A stretch of 64,000 nucleotides of DNA from Wurfbainia villosa (Eukaryota > Streptophyta > Magnoliopsida > Zingiberales > Zingiberaceae), in the NCBI GenBank assembly GCA_025175895.1, contig JAKLTH010000216.1:1360001-1424000 (forward strand), written 5' to 3'. Below the pieces are notes generated by a model. That model saw only the letters and a program-made list of their open reading frames with translations. It ran no database searches and was not told where the DNA came from. This document shows positions 35,988 through 48,575 of the stretch, in pieces (the first letter of the stretch is position 1; each line of letters opens with the position of its first letter). The translations under genes were made by a program, and so were the position numbers.

Positions 35988-38900
35988 TCACCGTCCTGTT
36001 TTAGCACGTTTCATGGCAGTGCTGTTGAATGGGGATGCGCTTGGGCTCATTTGTGGGCTCTCTTCCCTCAACGTGCCATTGAGTATGGCTAACTCCCGGA
36101 GCTGGTGCTTCTTGTAGTAGTCCATTGACTCGTCCTGGAAGATTTGTAGTTAGAATAGTGACTATGTTTCGATAATAAGGTTCATGTGGACGTCTTGTAG
36201 AACAAGACGGAGACGCAACCCAGGTGAGTTTTTGTTACCACAGGTTTCAGAAGATCTTCAAGGGTGGCAACCGCTTGGTTTAAGCGAGCATCAATTATGT
36301 CTGCTGTAAATTCTGCCTCTACTAGTATGTGCAGTGGCTCGTTTAAGTGTTCATATCCAGGTTTATCCCGTAAGCTTTCTTCCTGTTCGAAAAAGGGAGA
36401 AGAAACTTGAGTTCCAAGACAAGAAATAATGTGCCTTAGCTTTTGAGTTGAGAATAACAATCCATTAGGACATTATAAGATGCTAATAGCCACATTGAAA
36501 ATTATATAGGTTCTAAAATGCTCGGTTAACTTGATGTTGGTGTAACTTGTACTCTAGCAGAAACAAGAGAAGAGAAACCCATATCACATTCAAAAATATG
36601 GATTAATTTGCCTTCAAACATAAAGACAAAGATCTATTTTTATGTCGGCAGGCTTTTATGAATAAATTAGTAGTGAGGATGATACATCAAGGTTTGGGAG
36701 ATTGGAATATACCCATTTTCATTAAGATAAATACTACGTGATATCCACATACCATTATAGAATCCTTCACTGAACCCCGACCCCGTATATAAACCCTACA
36801 TTGAGTTGAAGCTTCAACTCTTTTTAAGGAGTTCCCACGTGGTCCCAGCAAACGGCCAACAAAGTTGTACTGAAACGCACAAAACCAGCAGTTTAATACA
36901 TGTTGAGAGATTAACTAGTTGAAGCTAAGAAAACACAAACATACACTTGGATACTTGTCAACAGGAACATCTAGTCTCACAACTTTCTTTACTAGACTTT
37001 TAGAAAGTCCAGGAGTTCCACCCCAACCTGGACTTGATGCTCGGAGGACCCCCATTCTGTGGAGGTATTCATTTTCCTGAAAACAAGTTAAGTTGTGGTG
37101 AAATCATCTCAAAATGGAACCTACGAATAGTTAAGCAACAATCAAATTTCCAGAACTAAACTCATAAAACAGCTTAGAGCAACTCCTCTAATTGAAAAAC
37201 ATCAAGATATAAATTCATAAGAAATCTTGTAGTCAGGTTTCAGGAATCAAACCAATCCAACAACAAATTGATATCTATAAGTATGCTAAATGGAACATAT
37301 TTGCACTTCCTAACAATAAACATAGGAGACAGCGTTGTAAATCAATTCAAAAATTGATGTAAGATTTGGGCACAAATTTGAGGCCTTTAAGGTAGTCAAA
37401 CACTTTTAACCAAATGTGTTTGATTGCAACCAGCGAATCATATCCAGTCGACTAGTGCATGACTTCTAGTCGATTGCTTAGTCGATTGATGGCTTGGGTA
37501 GTAACAAGCCCAAAATAGGTGCACCTTTGGTAAATTCCAAGGTGTGGTGCATCCTTTATCTTTGGTAAATTGTCGTCATTTTAAAGTGAGTGAAAGAGGT
37601 AAAGGAATGCCTTTTGGTACTTTGGAATGCGATGAGGAAGTGATGTTGGTTGATGGCAAAAAGCGAAAAACTCAGGGCTGCAAATGTCGATCAATGACAC
37701 ATGGATGAAAGTTGAGGAACAATAGAGGACTGAGTTAGTGAGCAAGGCTGCAATACCAATTGATGGCTGCAGGCTGCTTCAATGGAAATAAGGATCAGAG
37801 CAAGAAAAAGTGTGCGGGGTTAGGGCTTTTTTATGCTTTTTTACTGAATTGGATTCAATTGGCTCTATTGTAATTATCATATCAATTAGATGCATTTGTT
37901 GAACCCTAGGAGATGGAAAATTTTAGATTGGTTAAAGGAATTTTATTCTTACTCAATTTCATCATGAAAGCTAGTTAACAGCTTCAGCATGAAAACAATT
38001 GAATTCCTAAACGAGTATACTTTGTAAACTGTTGTATCTCTTGACAAAAATGAAAATGAAACAATCCCACAAGTTGCTTCATGGTTGATCCTCATCTTCA
38101 GAATACAATAAATCATGGCTTGGGAATGTTCAACATTTAGGTCTTAAAACTAACTCCAAAATAAAAATTGCTTGAAATGTCTACAATTTGAAGATTACTG
38201 GTGAATTGAAAGTAGAAAAGTGGATGTTAATGAATGATCCAGCCACAAAAAAAGAAAGGACTTTAAAAATAATGCTCAAAGAAAAAGAGAAATGTGATAG
38301 ACATTTTAATTACTTCACAGCCAGGATATGCTAAAGAACAAGAATTCAAATTAAGCCAAGTACAACTAGGAATTACATTAGCTAGAACACACTTTTTGAA
38401 ATGAAAAGGTGCTCATGTAATGCCCTCATAAATCATAGAGATCATAATAAAAGTTCAGGGCAAACTAGCAAAGAATCTGCTTGACTCTTCACCCGAGGTA
38501 ATGGATTCACAGATAAATAAATGTTTCCATCATATCTTCTTTAAACTGCAGCTAAAGAAATCATAGTTCCACTGCCAATAATCTTTACTTCTTCACAGAG
38601 TTAGTCTTCAAAAGGTGAAAGACCATAACTCTCAGTTCATGGCAAGTGGCATAATGCCACTGCAATTAGGTAACCTTATAACTAGAGAATTGTATTTGTT
38701 AAAAGCAATCCACTATTTACAACTATTAGGTCTTTTCCTGGTCAATTGCATACAGTTTTTAATTAAACTGTTCTGATATGACTTTCATGGAAACATCATA
38801 TTGATGCAATAAACAATCATGGAAGTTTTTTGTATAGACATTAAATTAAAGGTGGAAGATATGACTTTCATGCTTAGGCAAAGAAGATGAAGATTAGTCT

Positions 38901-40822
38901 ACCATACTAAATAATATTGTTAATTTAATTTGCCATTGTAAGAATTAATAAGATAAAGTATCTAACTGAAACCTTATGGCTAGTGTTTTGTGATCAAAGA
39001 CCTTATGGCCACTGCATATACTCTCTCCTGTAGTTGTTTTGAACTAGACAGCATCTTACTTAAATCTTGTGGAATGAACAATGACCAGGGTGGCACATAT
39101 TGCACATTACACACAAAAAATCAATAATGAGATCAGTAAAATTTCTATGATTAACTCAAAAAGATGTGTGATCTCCTAGAACAAACCAAAGGACTATAAT
39201 TGCATGAAGATGCACAAAAAGAGATTGAACTCATTCATAGATTGAACATGAAGTTGCATTGGCTATGATTTTGAAAGAAAAGCAAGTAGTAGTATACCTC
39301 CGTGTACATTCCGGACCTTCCCTCCAAATCCATGGGTCCACCATTGAGTGGGTGCCCAGTCAACCTTAGAGGGGAAGCATGCTCAATTCTCTCATGGTCA
39401 GTAAATGATGGGTTAGATACAAAAGCAGAAGCCCTCAAAATTTCTGCAAGAATAATTGATATCTTAGTCATGATGATAATAAATTTGGCTGGTTGCAGCA
39501 TAAACTTCATTGATGCATGCTGCAGAATTTTCTTTTCAGGCTACAAGATGAAATCACAGATCTGGACTAGTTGGCAAGTCATTTCCTAAAACAGGTTGAT
39601 TTCAATGGAAGCTATATACAGCACAACAAAGTTTGTGTTCCTGAATAATGAGATGGGTGAAGCAGAACATTGTTTGACAGGGTAGTTGCAGCAAATCAAG
39701 AGCCAATCATTTTATAGAACAAAATAGCTGGAAAAAATAAAGGCCAAAAATTCTGAAGATGAAGAATATAGGTTGAAGACATTGAGGTCCACAAACAACA
39801 GGTCCTGTTTCCAAAAGGGAAGAGAGAAGGTTCAGCAACAATCAATACTGAAGCAGTAAGACCTGTAAAACCTTGCTTGGGCATATGCACAATAAGAGCT
39901 ATCAAGTAAAATGGTGGAAATGAATTTTAAAAAATTTCAAATTAACAAGTATAAGAAAAGAACATCTCAGAACAAGCCAATTGTGCAAGAGGATGTTATA
40001 ACAGCCAGCCAAGAAACACATGAGAGCGCATACCTTGGTTTAGAAGCCTGTAACAAAATGGCAATACTTGCAAAAATGGCACTAATTTCTGCCTCTCAGC
40101 CAGTAGTTCAGCTAAGTACCTGCAAATAGCTCCAGTTCTTTCACATCGACAGTTACTGAGCCATGAGTGAAGCACACTATAAAATCTACAAGCATTCAGC
40201 TTACCTATGCTTATCATATTGATTTCAAACACTAAAACTCATGACTTTCTAGGAAGTACACGATCCCTATGTATTTGCTGCATCTGTTATATGCTGATTG
40301 CTAAATTCACTCAACTATAAATCGAAATTTCATCAAATTCCATAGTAATTGCACTTATATCCTAAAGTAAGCTCCTTTCCCACGGCAGAAAATGGAACAT
40401 GCCTTATTATAATAAACAATCTAACTAAAACACATCCAACTGAAAACTCCACATAGTAACACGACAAGCAACAAGTTGTTTGTTGGCAACCAATTTAATC
40501 AGTTAATATTTCAAAATTAGAATCACCAGCTAAAGTAGACCCCCAAACAATTCAACCAGTCACTCACAAATCAGAAACAATTCAAGGGTAATCAAAACCA
40601 AAAACTCCGAAAAAATGGCGGAGCAAGTAAATTAATGCACGCGATTACTCAATCGCACAAAAGGATCACGAATCACGACAGAGGGAAAGAAAGAAAAAGG
40701 AGGAACCTTTCCCTGTCTGCGGTGGCTGCGGAAGGCCTCATAGGGTGGTGAGGCGAGGGGGATGAGTGGACACCAGAGGGGGAGTAGTGGAAGTAGCCAG
40801 GAGGTGGGATCCTTTCGTCCAT
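35988..40822 (-). CDS. STAR-family KH-domain RNA-binding protein (SPIN1/quaking-like), 7 exons
   Basis: Exons in transcription order: 40822-40707, 40119-40034, 39443-39298, 37076-36945, 36869-36753, 36382-36239, 36134-35988. They join in frame to 295 residues. The N-terminus starts MDERIPPPGYFHYSPSG and is Pro/Ser/His-rich. QUA1-like homodimer region: YLAELLAERQKLVPFLQVLP. The KH domain follows KKVVRLDVPVDKYPS with the GXXG loop GPRG at residues 169-172 (FVGRLLGPRGNSLKR). A QUA2-like tail and ESPQMSPSASPFNS complete the typical C-terminus ending in MKRAKTGR. Plant members such as rice SPIN1 bind RNA, interact with the SPL11 ubiquitin ligase and affect flowering; that role is by family only. 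The start at 40822 is preferred because upstream in-frame residues do not resemble family N-termini. Intron 3 is 2.2 kb and contains repeat-like GTCGATTG words. Confidence 0.95.
37320..37900. repeat. Repeat-like patch in KH-gene intron 3
   Basis: It contains CAGTCGACTAGTGCATGACT, then AGTCGATTGCTTAGTCGATT, then GATGG. The same kind of GTCGATTG-rich wording occurs in kinase intron 1 (9225-9680) and in the MITE at 25075-25523. Also, GCACCTTTGGTAAATT and ATCTTTGGTAAATTG repeat within it. It is probably a transposon scrap; borders are unknown. Confidence 0.35.
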
Positions 40823-42173
40823 AGCCTTTTTGGCTGCCCACGCTATTGACTGACTGAGAACGTGAAGCAAAGAAAAAGCGTGCTAAAAAAATATCAACTT
40901 TCAGCAGATATAGAAGGAAAAGTAGCGGAGATCAGCTACTCCTCCCGTCCCTGCTGCTGATGCTGGCGGCAGCGGCGGTGGCCGAGGCAGCGGCGGAGGC
41001 CGAAGAGAGAGGAAAGAGAGAGACCTAAAAAAGAGGGCTTGTGATACAACACAGGTTGTCAATCTTCTCGTATGCGACTGGTGGTCCACTACACTGTTCT
41101 TCAAAAACCGGACCGGAATTGAACCGGTCATTTTCAGCTATTCAATTTTCATAACAGTAAAAAAAAAAAATATATTTAACTGTCATTAAAATCTCCCCGT
41201 TATATCAGTCATGACCGTTACAATTTATATCAGTTTTGGCTATTCATTATAAATGAAATTGATATCATGCAATATCTATATTCTTGTGAGTGTCGAAATC
41301 GTCTTTCGCTTATCGTTGAGCAATTAGATTTCAATCGCAATTTTATTGGACTCGAAGTTCAACTGAATCACGGTCAAACTTCGAGTCCGATCGACTCACG
41401 ACTGAATTTCGATCGTAATTTAATCAGAATTCGATTGCAGTTCGATTGGAGGGACATTGATAACGATCTCGATGGATTCAGAAGTTAAGCTATAGTATAG
41501 ATGGCGAGCAACGATGAAAAATTTGATCGAAGATTACGAAAGAAAAATAATATATATATTTTTTATTTATTATGTATTTTTGTACGATAAATGATTGAGA
41601 TCGCGCACGTTATAAAATAAAGCAATTTGAAACTTTCAAAACAAATAATAAAACGTTTTTTTAATATTTAATGTATAATTTAGATCATTAAATTCTTTGC
41701 ATATAACTAACTACCTTACCGTTGTTTATCGGCGGCAAATTAAAAGCTGGTTTTCGCGCTCTCTCTCTCTCTTCCCGGAAACGAAGGGGTTGTAATGGCT
41801 TTTTGTCCTTCCCGTGGGGACCTTTTGCACAAGGAGGAAGATTCGACCTTTTGCACAAAGGTTTGTAATGACTTCCCGGTGCCCAAATCCTCCTCCATTC
41901 CCTCTCTTCCTCTCCTTCTTCCTCGGCTCCTCCCAACTCCTTCCCCTTCAAACTTCAGTCCCTCCCTTTCCTCTTCCTCTCCCGGCAGTTCCGGAGTCGA
42001 AGCCGGGACCTTCCTCCTAATGCCTCACCCTCCCCCCCACCCCCCCACCCCCGCCGGCGGTTTGATTTCAGGGCTTTAATCTGAGGCGTGGGGATTGATG
42101 GAGACTACGACTGGAGGAGCGGGAGGTTTAGCTTCCAGCGCAACCTTTCCTTCGACCCGAGACTCAGGCCGTC
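40823..42173. promoter_or_regulatory. Divergent intergenic region between the KH gene and the kinase pseudogene
   Basis: GC-rich, repeat-coded 5' leader DNA of the KH gene occupies 40823-41000 (GGC/GCG runs). An AT-rich centre follows at 41140-41690, with a 41280-41460 stretch rich in TCGATT/AATCGA words. The leader of the ankyrin-kinase gene, pyrimidine-rich with a C-run at 42029-42049, occupies about 41750-42173. No further coding region is supported. Confidence 0.55.
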
Positions 42174-42787
42174 ATGGATGAGTTTACGGTGCCGGAGAAT
42201 CTGGATTCCACCATTAATCTGTTGTTCCTCGCATCCCAAGGGGACGCCATGGGGGTGGAGGAGCTGTTGAAGGACGGTGTAGATGCGAACAGCATTGATC
42301 TGGACGGCAGGACGGCCCTGCATGCAGCGGCGTGCGAGGGAAATGTGGATGTTGTCAAACTGTTGCTCAGCTGGAGAGCCAATGTCGACTCAAGGGATCG
42401 GTGGGGCAGCACGGTAAAAATCTTGTTTTTTTTTCTCCATTCGGGATTTTCTTTCATTCAACATCTATTGTTATCGTAAGCCCTGCTGCTGATTATTGAA
42501 CTTTGATTTGATAAGCTGCTGTTGCATGGTAGGCTGCTGTAGATGCCAAGTACTACGGTAATGTTGAAGTCTACAACATCTTGAAAGCTAGAGGAGCCAA
42601 AGTCCTGGTATTTCTTCTGTTCCTCGCCAACTATTTCTTTTGGTAGCTAACGTTCTAACCGTTTCCTAACAAACTCCCTCAGAAGATTAGGACGACTCCC
42701 ATGGCTGTGTCAAATCCCGGAGAAGTTCCAGAGTATGAGCTAAACCCAGGGGAGCTTCAATTCCGTCGAGGTGAAGAGGTCTTAAAG

Positions 42788-43332
42788 GCATGTATCTCCT
42801 GTCTTTCCTGACATATCCAACTAAAAATATATAATATAATTTTCTAACTGATGCATACATAAGAGGATAGATCTGTGCTATTTATCAGTTTTTCATTTTC
42901 TATCACAATGTTATTCTGCTTCTATACTTTTGGACATAAGCAAAGTGTTTGGTGAGAAATTAGTGTCTTACAAATTTTGTTCTGAGCAGTTTAAAAGGCC
43001 CGGATTGAATTTTAGTCACTAGTACACGCTACTGCCATATCTAGTACATGATGAGCCCTAAAGGATCCATATAGCTTAAAAATTGATTTTAGTATTTGGA
43101 TTAAGGTATCAAAAAATGTCAGTTGCAGTGGAAAATCAAATTTTCCGTGCTGGTTTCTTTATCCAGTTTTTTCCCTTTGTGCCAGATATGACATACAAAA
43201 TAAAATATTTTTCAATAGAACTGCCTCCCTCTCAAAGTGATTAATGGCTCATTTCATTCTTGGTATATATTTTTGGTCACATATTAGTTAGTCCAATGGT
43301 TAAAAGTTCAGTTCTTCTACACACTTTGTCAG
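42788..43332 (+). other. Probable GC-AG intron of the kinase pseudogene
   Basis: The exon 3 border, set by family alignment (EVLK then GTYPVAKWNG), falls at AAAG/GCATGT, giving a GC donor with a normal CAG acceptor at 43330-43332. The donor of exon 6 (GCCAG/GCATGT, about 44022) looks the same. Confidence 0.5.
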
Positions 43333-45726
43333 GGTACTTATCCAGTCGCCAAGTGGAATGGCACAAAGATTTCTGTGAAAATTCTTGACAAAGACAGCTA
43401 TTCAGATCCGGATAGTGTGTAAGTTCGAAGATTCTTATGTTGTGAAACTTCTCTTAGGCAATCTTGACCTAGATCATTTATTTAATATTATCTGGAAGTT
43501 TTTGATGGTATAAATGCCCCATCAATTACTTGCCTAACTTTTTAGATTCTCTCGAGGCATACATTTCATACTACTCGATATGCCTGTTCCTTGCTTGCAC
43601 AAACTGATTACTCAATTTCTTGATCTTCTCTGTTATTTATTTTTAGATGTATAAGATGGCTTTCATGACACTTATTTAGAAATGCCTTCAAGCATGAATT
43701 GGATGTGTTGCAAAAGGTTCGACATCCAAATGTAATCCAGTTCGTAGGAGCTGTTACCCAAAATATCCCCATGATGGTTGTTGTAGAGTATCATCCAAAA
43801 GTAAGTTTTTTATGCTTGTCATGTTTGCATTATCATACCTTTGTGGTTCATTTCCTTATGATCTATTGTTAATGTGTCTCTCTTAGGATAATGTTTTAAT
43901 ATTTTTGTTCTAATTTTCCTCTTGGCACAATTTTATATTCTTTTCAAACCAACTATAATATTGATAATCAGGGTGACCTCTGCAACCCCATAAAGCTTTA
44001 AGATACGCTCTTGAGATTGCCAGGCATGTCATGCACTCGTTCCAAAATTCCAGAGATAACTGTGGACTATTTCCCCCACTAGGAAAAAGTCCATATTTTT
44101 CTTTTTGTTTTGTGTTAAATGAAGAGAGGAGGTTACTGAGAGTACCAACGGAGCCACAATAATTCTGAGAAAAAAGATCGTGGACAAAAGAAAATTCATT
44201 ACTAAATGATACAAATTCATAATTCCTAGTCTTTGTTTGTCATATGAATCATCAACTAAAACAGTGTTTTGTTTATAAACCAAGAAAGATCAATTATGAC
44301 ACTCCTTGTAAGAAAAGCAATTAATCTTAGTTAGCTATAAGAGACATCAATGGAGAATCTAAGGCTGCAATATAAAAAAATCAACCAAATTTATCTGCAC
44401 TAAATAACAAAAAAGAGTTAGGATCCCCAAGAAAATGACATATAATCAAATCTTTATATGCTGGAGTAGATGTTCTTTGTTCATTCCTCATTTCAAAAAT
44501 GAATAGTCTTCTTCTACTAAACAGAAGGTTTCCTGATGGTGGTGCTGTTGCTTGATATTCAGGGAAATGAATTATCTTCATCAGTGTAAACCGGACCCAA
44601 TCGTTCATTGCAATTTAAAGCCAAAGTAAGACTGAGGAAGTGAGCTCATTTCCAAATAGATAGATTATGTTTTAAATTTTGCAGTTGTTATTTCGTTGTA
44701 CAGTACTTAACTATTCAAAGTTTTGGTAAGGTGCCAGAAATATCTTGCTCGACTATGGTGGACAATTGAAGGTGTTAGGCTTTGGGATAATGAATCTCTC
44801 AAAAGTTTCACCTGATAAAGTAAGATTGGAAAATGCAAAAGCTCAAATTGACAACTTTAGTAAGTTTTTTTAAATATAATTTTTCAGACTAACAAACAAA
44901 ATATTGAAGCACCAAATTTTTTACTTTGCAGATATATTGTTCTATACACAATCAAAATCCATGGTTTAATAGTCAGTGCATATATACAAATGCTTTCTAA
45001 TTGGTGCTAAGAATTATCCTTCTATCTTCATACGAGGTTATACTGCATTTTGTTTCTTCTTGTTTCTTAATTTGATAATTGGATTTTAACTTAATTTTAG
45101 CCTTTTTTTACTATCAATGTTGAAACCAATGATTGTTAACTAATTTTTTTAGAAATAGGAATTTTACATAAATTCAAAAAAAGTATAAGAGAATGAGAAG
45201 GTAATTAAGAAATATACTATATTTCTACCTGACACTCTCTGTGAGATAATGATTGACAAAAGAGGGCAGTTTTTTGTCTGTTATAACGTTTTAGCTTTGC
45301 ATTGTTGACATTGATAAGCCTAAGCCTGCCTTTGGAAAGGTTTTTACAAAGAAAAAGGAGATTGACATGTAATCCTTGCGAATCTAACGTAACTGATGGC
45401 GATGTCAACTGGGAGTAGAGCAAATTATGAAAGCCTTCATACAATATCTTGACTAGAGATTTCTTGACATTAAATATGATACTTCAAATCTTGATTCAGA
45501 TTTCTCAATTTGAACGAATTGCAAGAGCTGAAGATAAGACTACATGTTAATTCATATCAAATAGACCACCTTTATTAGCTTGATATACATCCATTAACTG
45601 GGAGGAGATTATTACAGTAGAACACAACATAATTTATTTCGGGTTTTAAATGTCTTCCACATCCTTGAACTGATCTAGGTCAAGTGCGACCTCTTTCAGT
45701 TAAATAAGGAGTGTTTGAGCTAACAA

Positions 45727-46019
45727 ATTGATATTCTTGGAGAGAAGAAATGGGTTAATAGTATAAGCAATCCGGTGCACGAAGCTCTCACCATGTAGGG
45801 TCCGGAGAAGGATCCATTGTACGCAGCCTTACCTTGCTTTTTGCAAGAGACTGTTTTCAGGATTTGAATATGTGACCTATTGGTCACAAGACAGTAATCT
45901 TACCGTTGCGCTAAGGCTCCCCTCTAAATGGATTAATAGTATGTGATTGGTAATTTGGTATGTTCATCTACATAATTCCTGTTGATATTCTCAGAGAGAA
46001 GAAATGGGTTAATAGTATG
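45727..46019. repeat. Direct repeat of about 36 bp flanking the SINE
   Basis: TTGATATTCT..GAGAGAAGAA followed by ATGGGTTAATAGTAT occurs at about 45729-45764 and again at about 45983-46018. The SINE sits after the first copy. The third, partial copy at 45926-45942 is the SINE target duplication. Confidence 0.75.
45765..45925 (-). mobile_element. Au-type SINE, 161 bp, with 17-bp target duplication
   Basis: On the minus strand it reads GAGGGGAGCCTTAGCGCAAC, then GGTAAG (tRNA-derived box A region), a box B region (TCACATATTCAAATCC, mutated from GGTTCGAATCC), and the Au-SINE body with CTGCGTACAATGGATCC, CCGGACCC and GTGCACCGGATTG. Flanks are AAATGGGTTAATAGTAT (45748-45764) and AAATGGATTAATAGTAT (45926-45942). 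It lies in an intron of the kinase pseudogene. Confidence 0.85.
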
Positions 46020-47531
46020 TTATTGGTTTCTCCATATACTAGCATGTGTTAAAGAATAATTCTCACAGAGAAGGATAACATTTATGTATTAATTGGTTTT
46101 TCTCAATGCTGCAAATAAAGGTGAGACTCTTGGTTTTATCCAAATTGATGATCTTGCATTTCTGACTCAACAATTTAATCTGGTAGGTTTGTACACGACA
46201 CCTGAACTTTACAAGGATGAAGTATTTGACACCAGTGTCGATGCTTTCTTTTTTGGTCGAATTTTTTATGAGGTTTATCAAAGCTAAATTTCATTTCCAA
46301 GTTTACCATTTAGTTTTCTCTAGAAATCTTCTTTGCTATCCAATAATATCCCTTAGTACCCAAAAAGAAGCACAATATGCAATGACAAAAATATTTCATT
46401 AACTGCTATATGCCTATATTAAGCTCGAAGAGTAAGCTTATATTGAGAACGATGCCTTAGATTTTTCTCCTTTTTTGTCTGCTAGTGGTGCTTTATATTG
46501 CGTATCTTGTGCACTGTGGCTCTCTAGTTAAACTGTTGATGACAATTTTCTAAATGGATGATACATTCTTTCTTGAAATTGGAGACTTGATGAAGCACCT
46601 TTAATTGTTTAATCTGATCACATTAAACTACCAAAGTAATTTATGTAGTATTTTGTTTTTGTAGGAAATGGAAGGCAGAAAGCCAACAAATTATAATTTC
46701 AGAATAGATTGGATGAATTGATTAGCATTTATAATTTTATAATACTGCTAGTCAATTTGATGGTCATTGTTAGGGCCTTGTTTTTTCCTCAGGAGTTGCA
46801 TACTTGCTTTGGAACAAATTGCTATATCTATTAATCTTTTTTTACATGCTTTACCTGTATCCAAGAATTAAATATATGTATCTTTTGCAATGATGGTACA
46901 TTCTCCAAGCAAGAACCCCATATCTAGGATTATTCCAAAACTCAAGTTATCGACATATATCTTTATCAACATATTGGATAAGAATGCCATTTTCACCATT
47001 TCGAAAATGAATATTTTAGTTCCTATATAATCTTGGTATCACATAAACAAAGAACCAGATCTTTATTGATTCTACTTCAAAATGTTTGTATTTTATTTGT
47101 TGTTTTACAAACAGGGTTTCCATTTGCATTTATTCTTTTGTTGGTTACATCCATCCTAAATGGTTCAGATGATTGAAGGAGCACCAGCATTCCACCCCAA
47201 CAAGAGCCCAGAGGAAGCTTCTAAAATGATTTGCTTGGATCGACTGAGACCTCCATTGAAGATCAAATCTAAAAGTTATCCACTAGATGTTAAGGAGTGA
47301 GTTTAGCATATTGATTATCCAAATACATATTTTTACCAAATCCAGTCAATCTCTGTGTTTCAAAAAATATAACAGATATTTTTAAGGAAAAAACGTTGCT
47401 GGATTCACTGCACAAGTGGTACAATATTATCAAATACTGTCCTTTTGCAGGTTAATTGAAGAATGCTGGAATCCTGAGCCTGTAATTAGGCCAACCTTTT
47501 CAGAAATTATCATCCGATTAGACAAAGTCTA

Positions 47532-48575
47532 TGTTAGATAATATGAATGGAAATATGCATAGTGGATAGAATTAGTCCCACATTAAATGGTATAATAGTT
47601 GATGAATAGTGTAGAAAAGGGTGTGAATCCAGGGCCCGGATCACACGCATCCAACTGATTCTTATGTACCACTACTATACATATCAGACCGGTCTATATC
47701 AACTAGTATATACCAAAATACTCAAAATTAAATTACTTACATAATATGATTAAGACCTAAGCCTTGATTAAGTACATATTTAAGATCTAAGTCTTGATTA
47801 AAGCTAAATGAGTTTTATATATCATTATGGCTAAATGGGCCCAAGCCTAATTGAGAAGGCTAAGTCCATTATTAGAAAACTCTTCATGGTTAAAGTGTCA
47901 TCTCATGCTTCACATGTTCTTCATAGTTGAAGCATGTGGCATGGTTAAGCCACATTGGCTTACATGTTTAAAGAAGGTGCCACATGAAGCCACGAGATGG
48001 AGGTGACATAATCATACGAAGAGAATGTTACATGAAGCCACCTAGAGGAGGAGGTGGCATGAGCATAGAAGATCACTCCTTTAAAAGGAGATGAGAAATC
48101 AAGGAGAGGGCAGAATCAAAATTTCTTGCTCGTGGAAAGAAAGAAAGAAAGAAAGAGAGAAAAGAAAGGAAGAGGAGAGAAAGAAATAGAGGAGAGAAAA
48201 GAAGAGGGTTCCTTCTTTTCAAGAGAGTTAATCCCCACCTTCATTCCTTTATTCTATCGAGTTGTCTTTTACTCGGTAGACCCTGTGATAGTGTTCAGAT
48301 ACACTATTCAAGTCGTCACAACAACCCGTGCTAGGTTGTGATAGTGGTTCCGCCGTTTTATTCTGGGAGACAGACGTCCTACGTCACCTCGTAGTACCAT
48401 CGGAGGGGACGAATCTGTCTTAAGGAGACTGCGTCTTTGTAGGACTTGGCGTCTTCATTCCTACAAGGGTGACGGAGACCATCTCAACAGATAAGTCCGA
48501 GTTGTATTCTCGTAATTTTCAATTCGGATTATTTCCTATAATTCCGACTTGATTGTGTAATAAAAATTTCCAACA
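47532..48575 (+). mobile_element. Solo LTR (1044 bp) in the last exon of the kinase pseudogene
   Basis: It starts TGTTAGATAATATG and ends AATTTCCAACA, a TG..CA LTR with the TGTTRGA/TCCAACA ends common in Copia elements, and is flanked by the 5-bp duplication GTCTA (47527-47531, 48576-48580). Near its start is ATTAGTCCCACATTAAATGG, a phrase usual in plant Copia-like LTRs. It includes a (GAAA)n/(AGAG)n purine tract at 48136-48200. No internal region or second LTR is present, so it is a solo LTR. Orientation follows the usual sense of the 'AGTCCCACAT' phrase. Confidence 0.88.

Noticed and set aside
44029..44608. Possible gene on the minus strand between kinase exons 6 and 7
   Set aside because: Two short unrelated frames with no recognisable product; exon 7 (HCNLKPK) is found right after, so this is intron.
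45217..45444. 75-codon minus-strand frame in a kinase pseudogene intron
   Set aside because: No recognisable motif or partner exon; could be a transposon scrap but not supportable.
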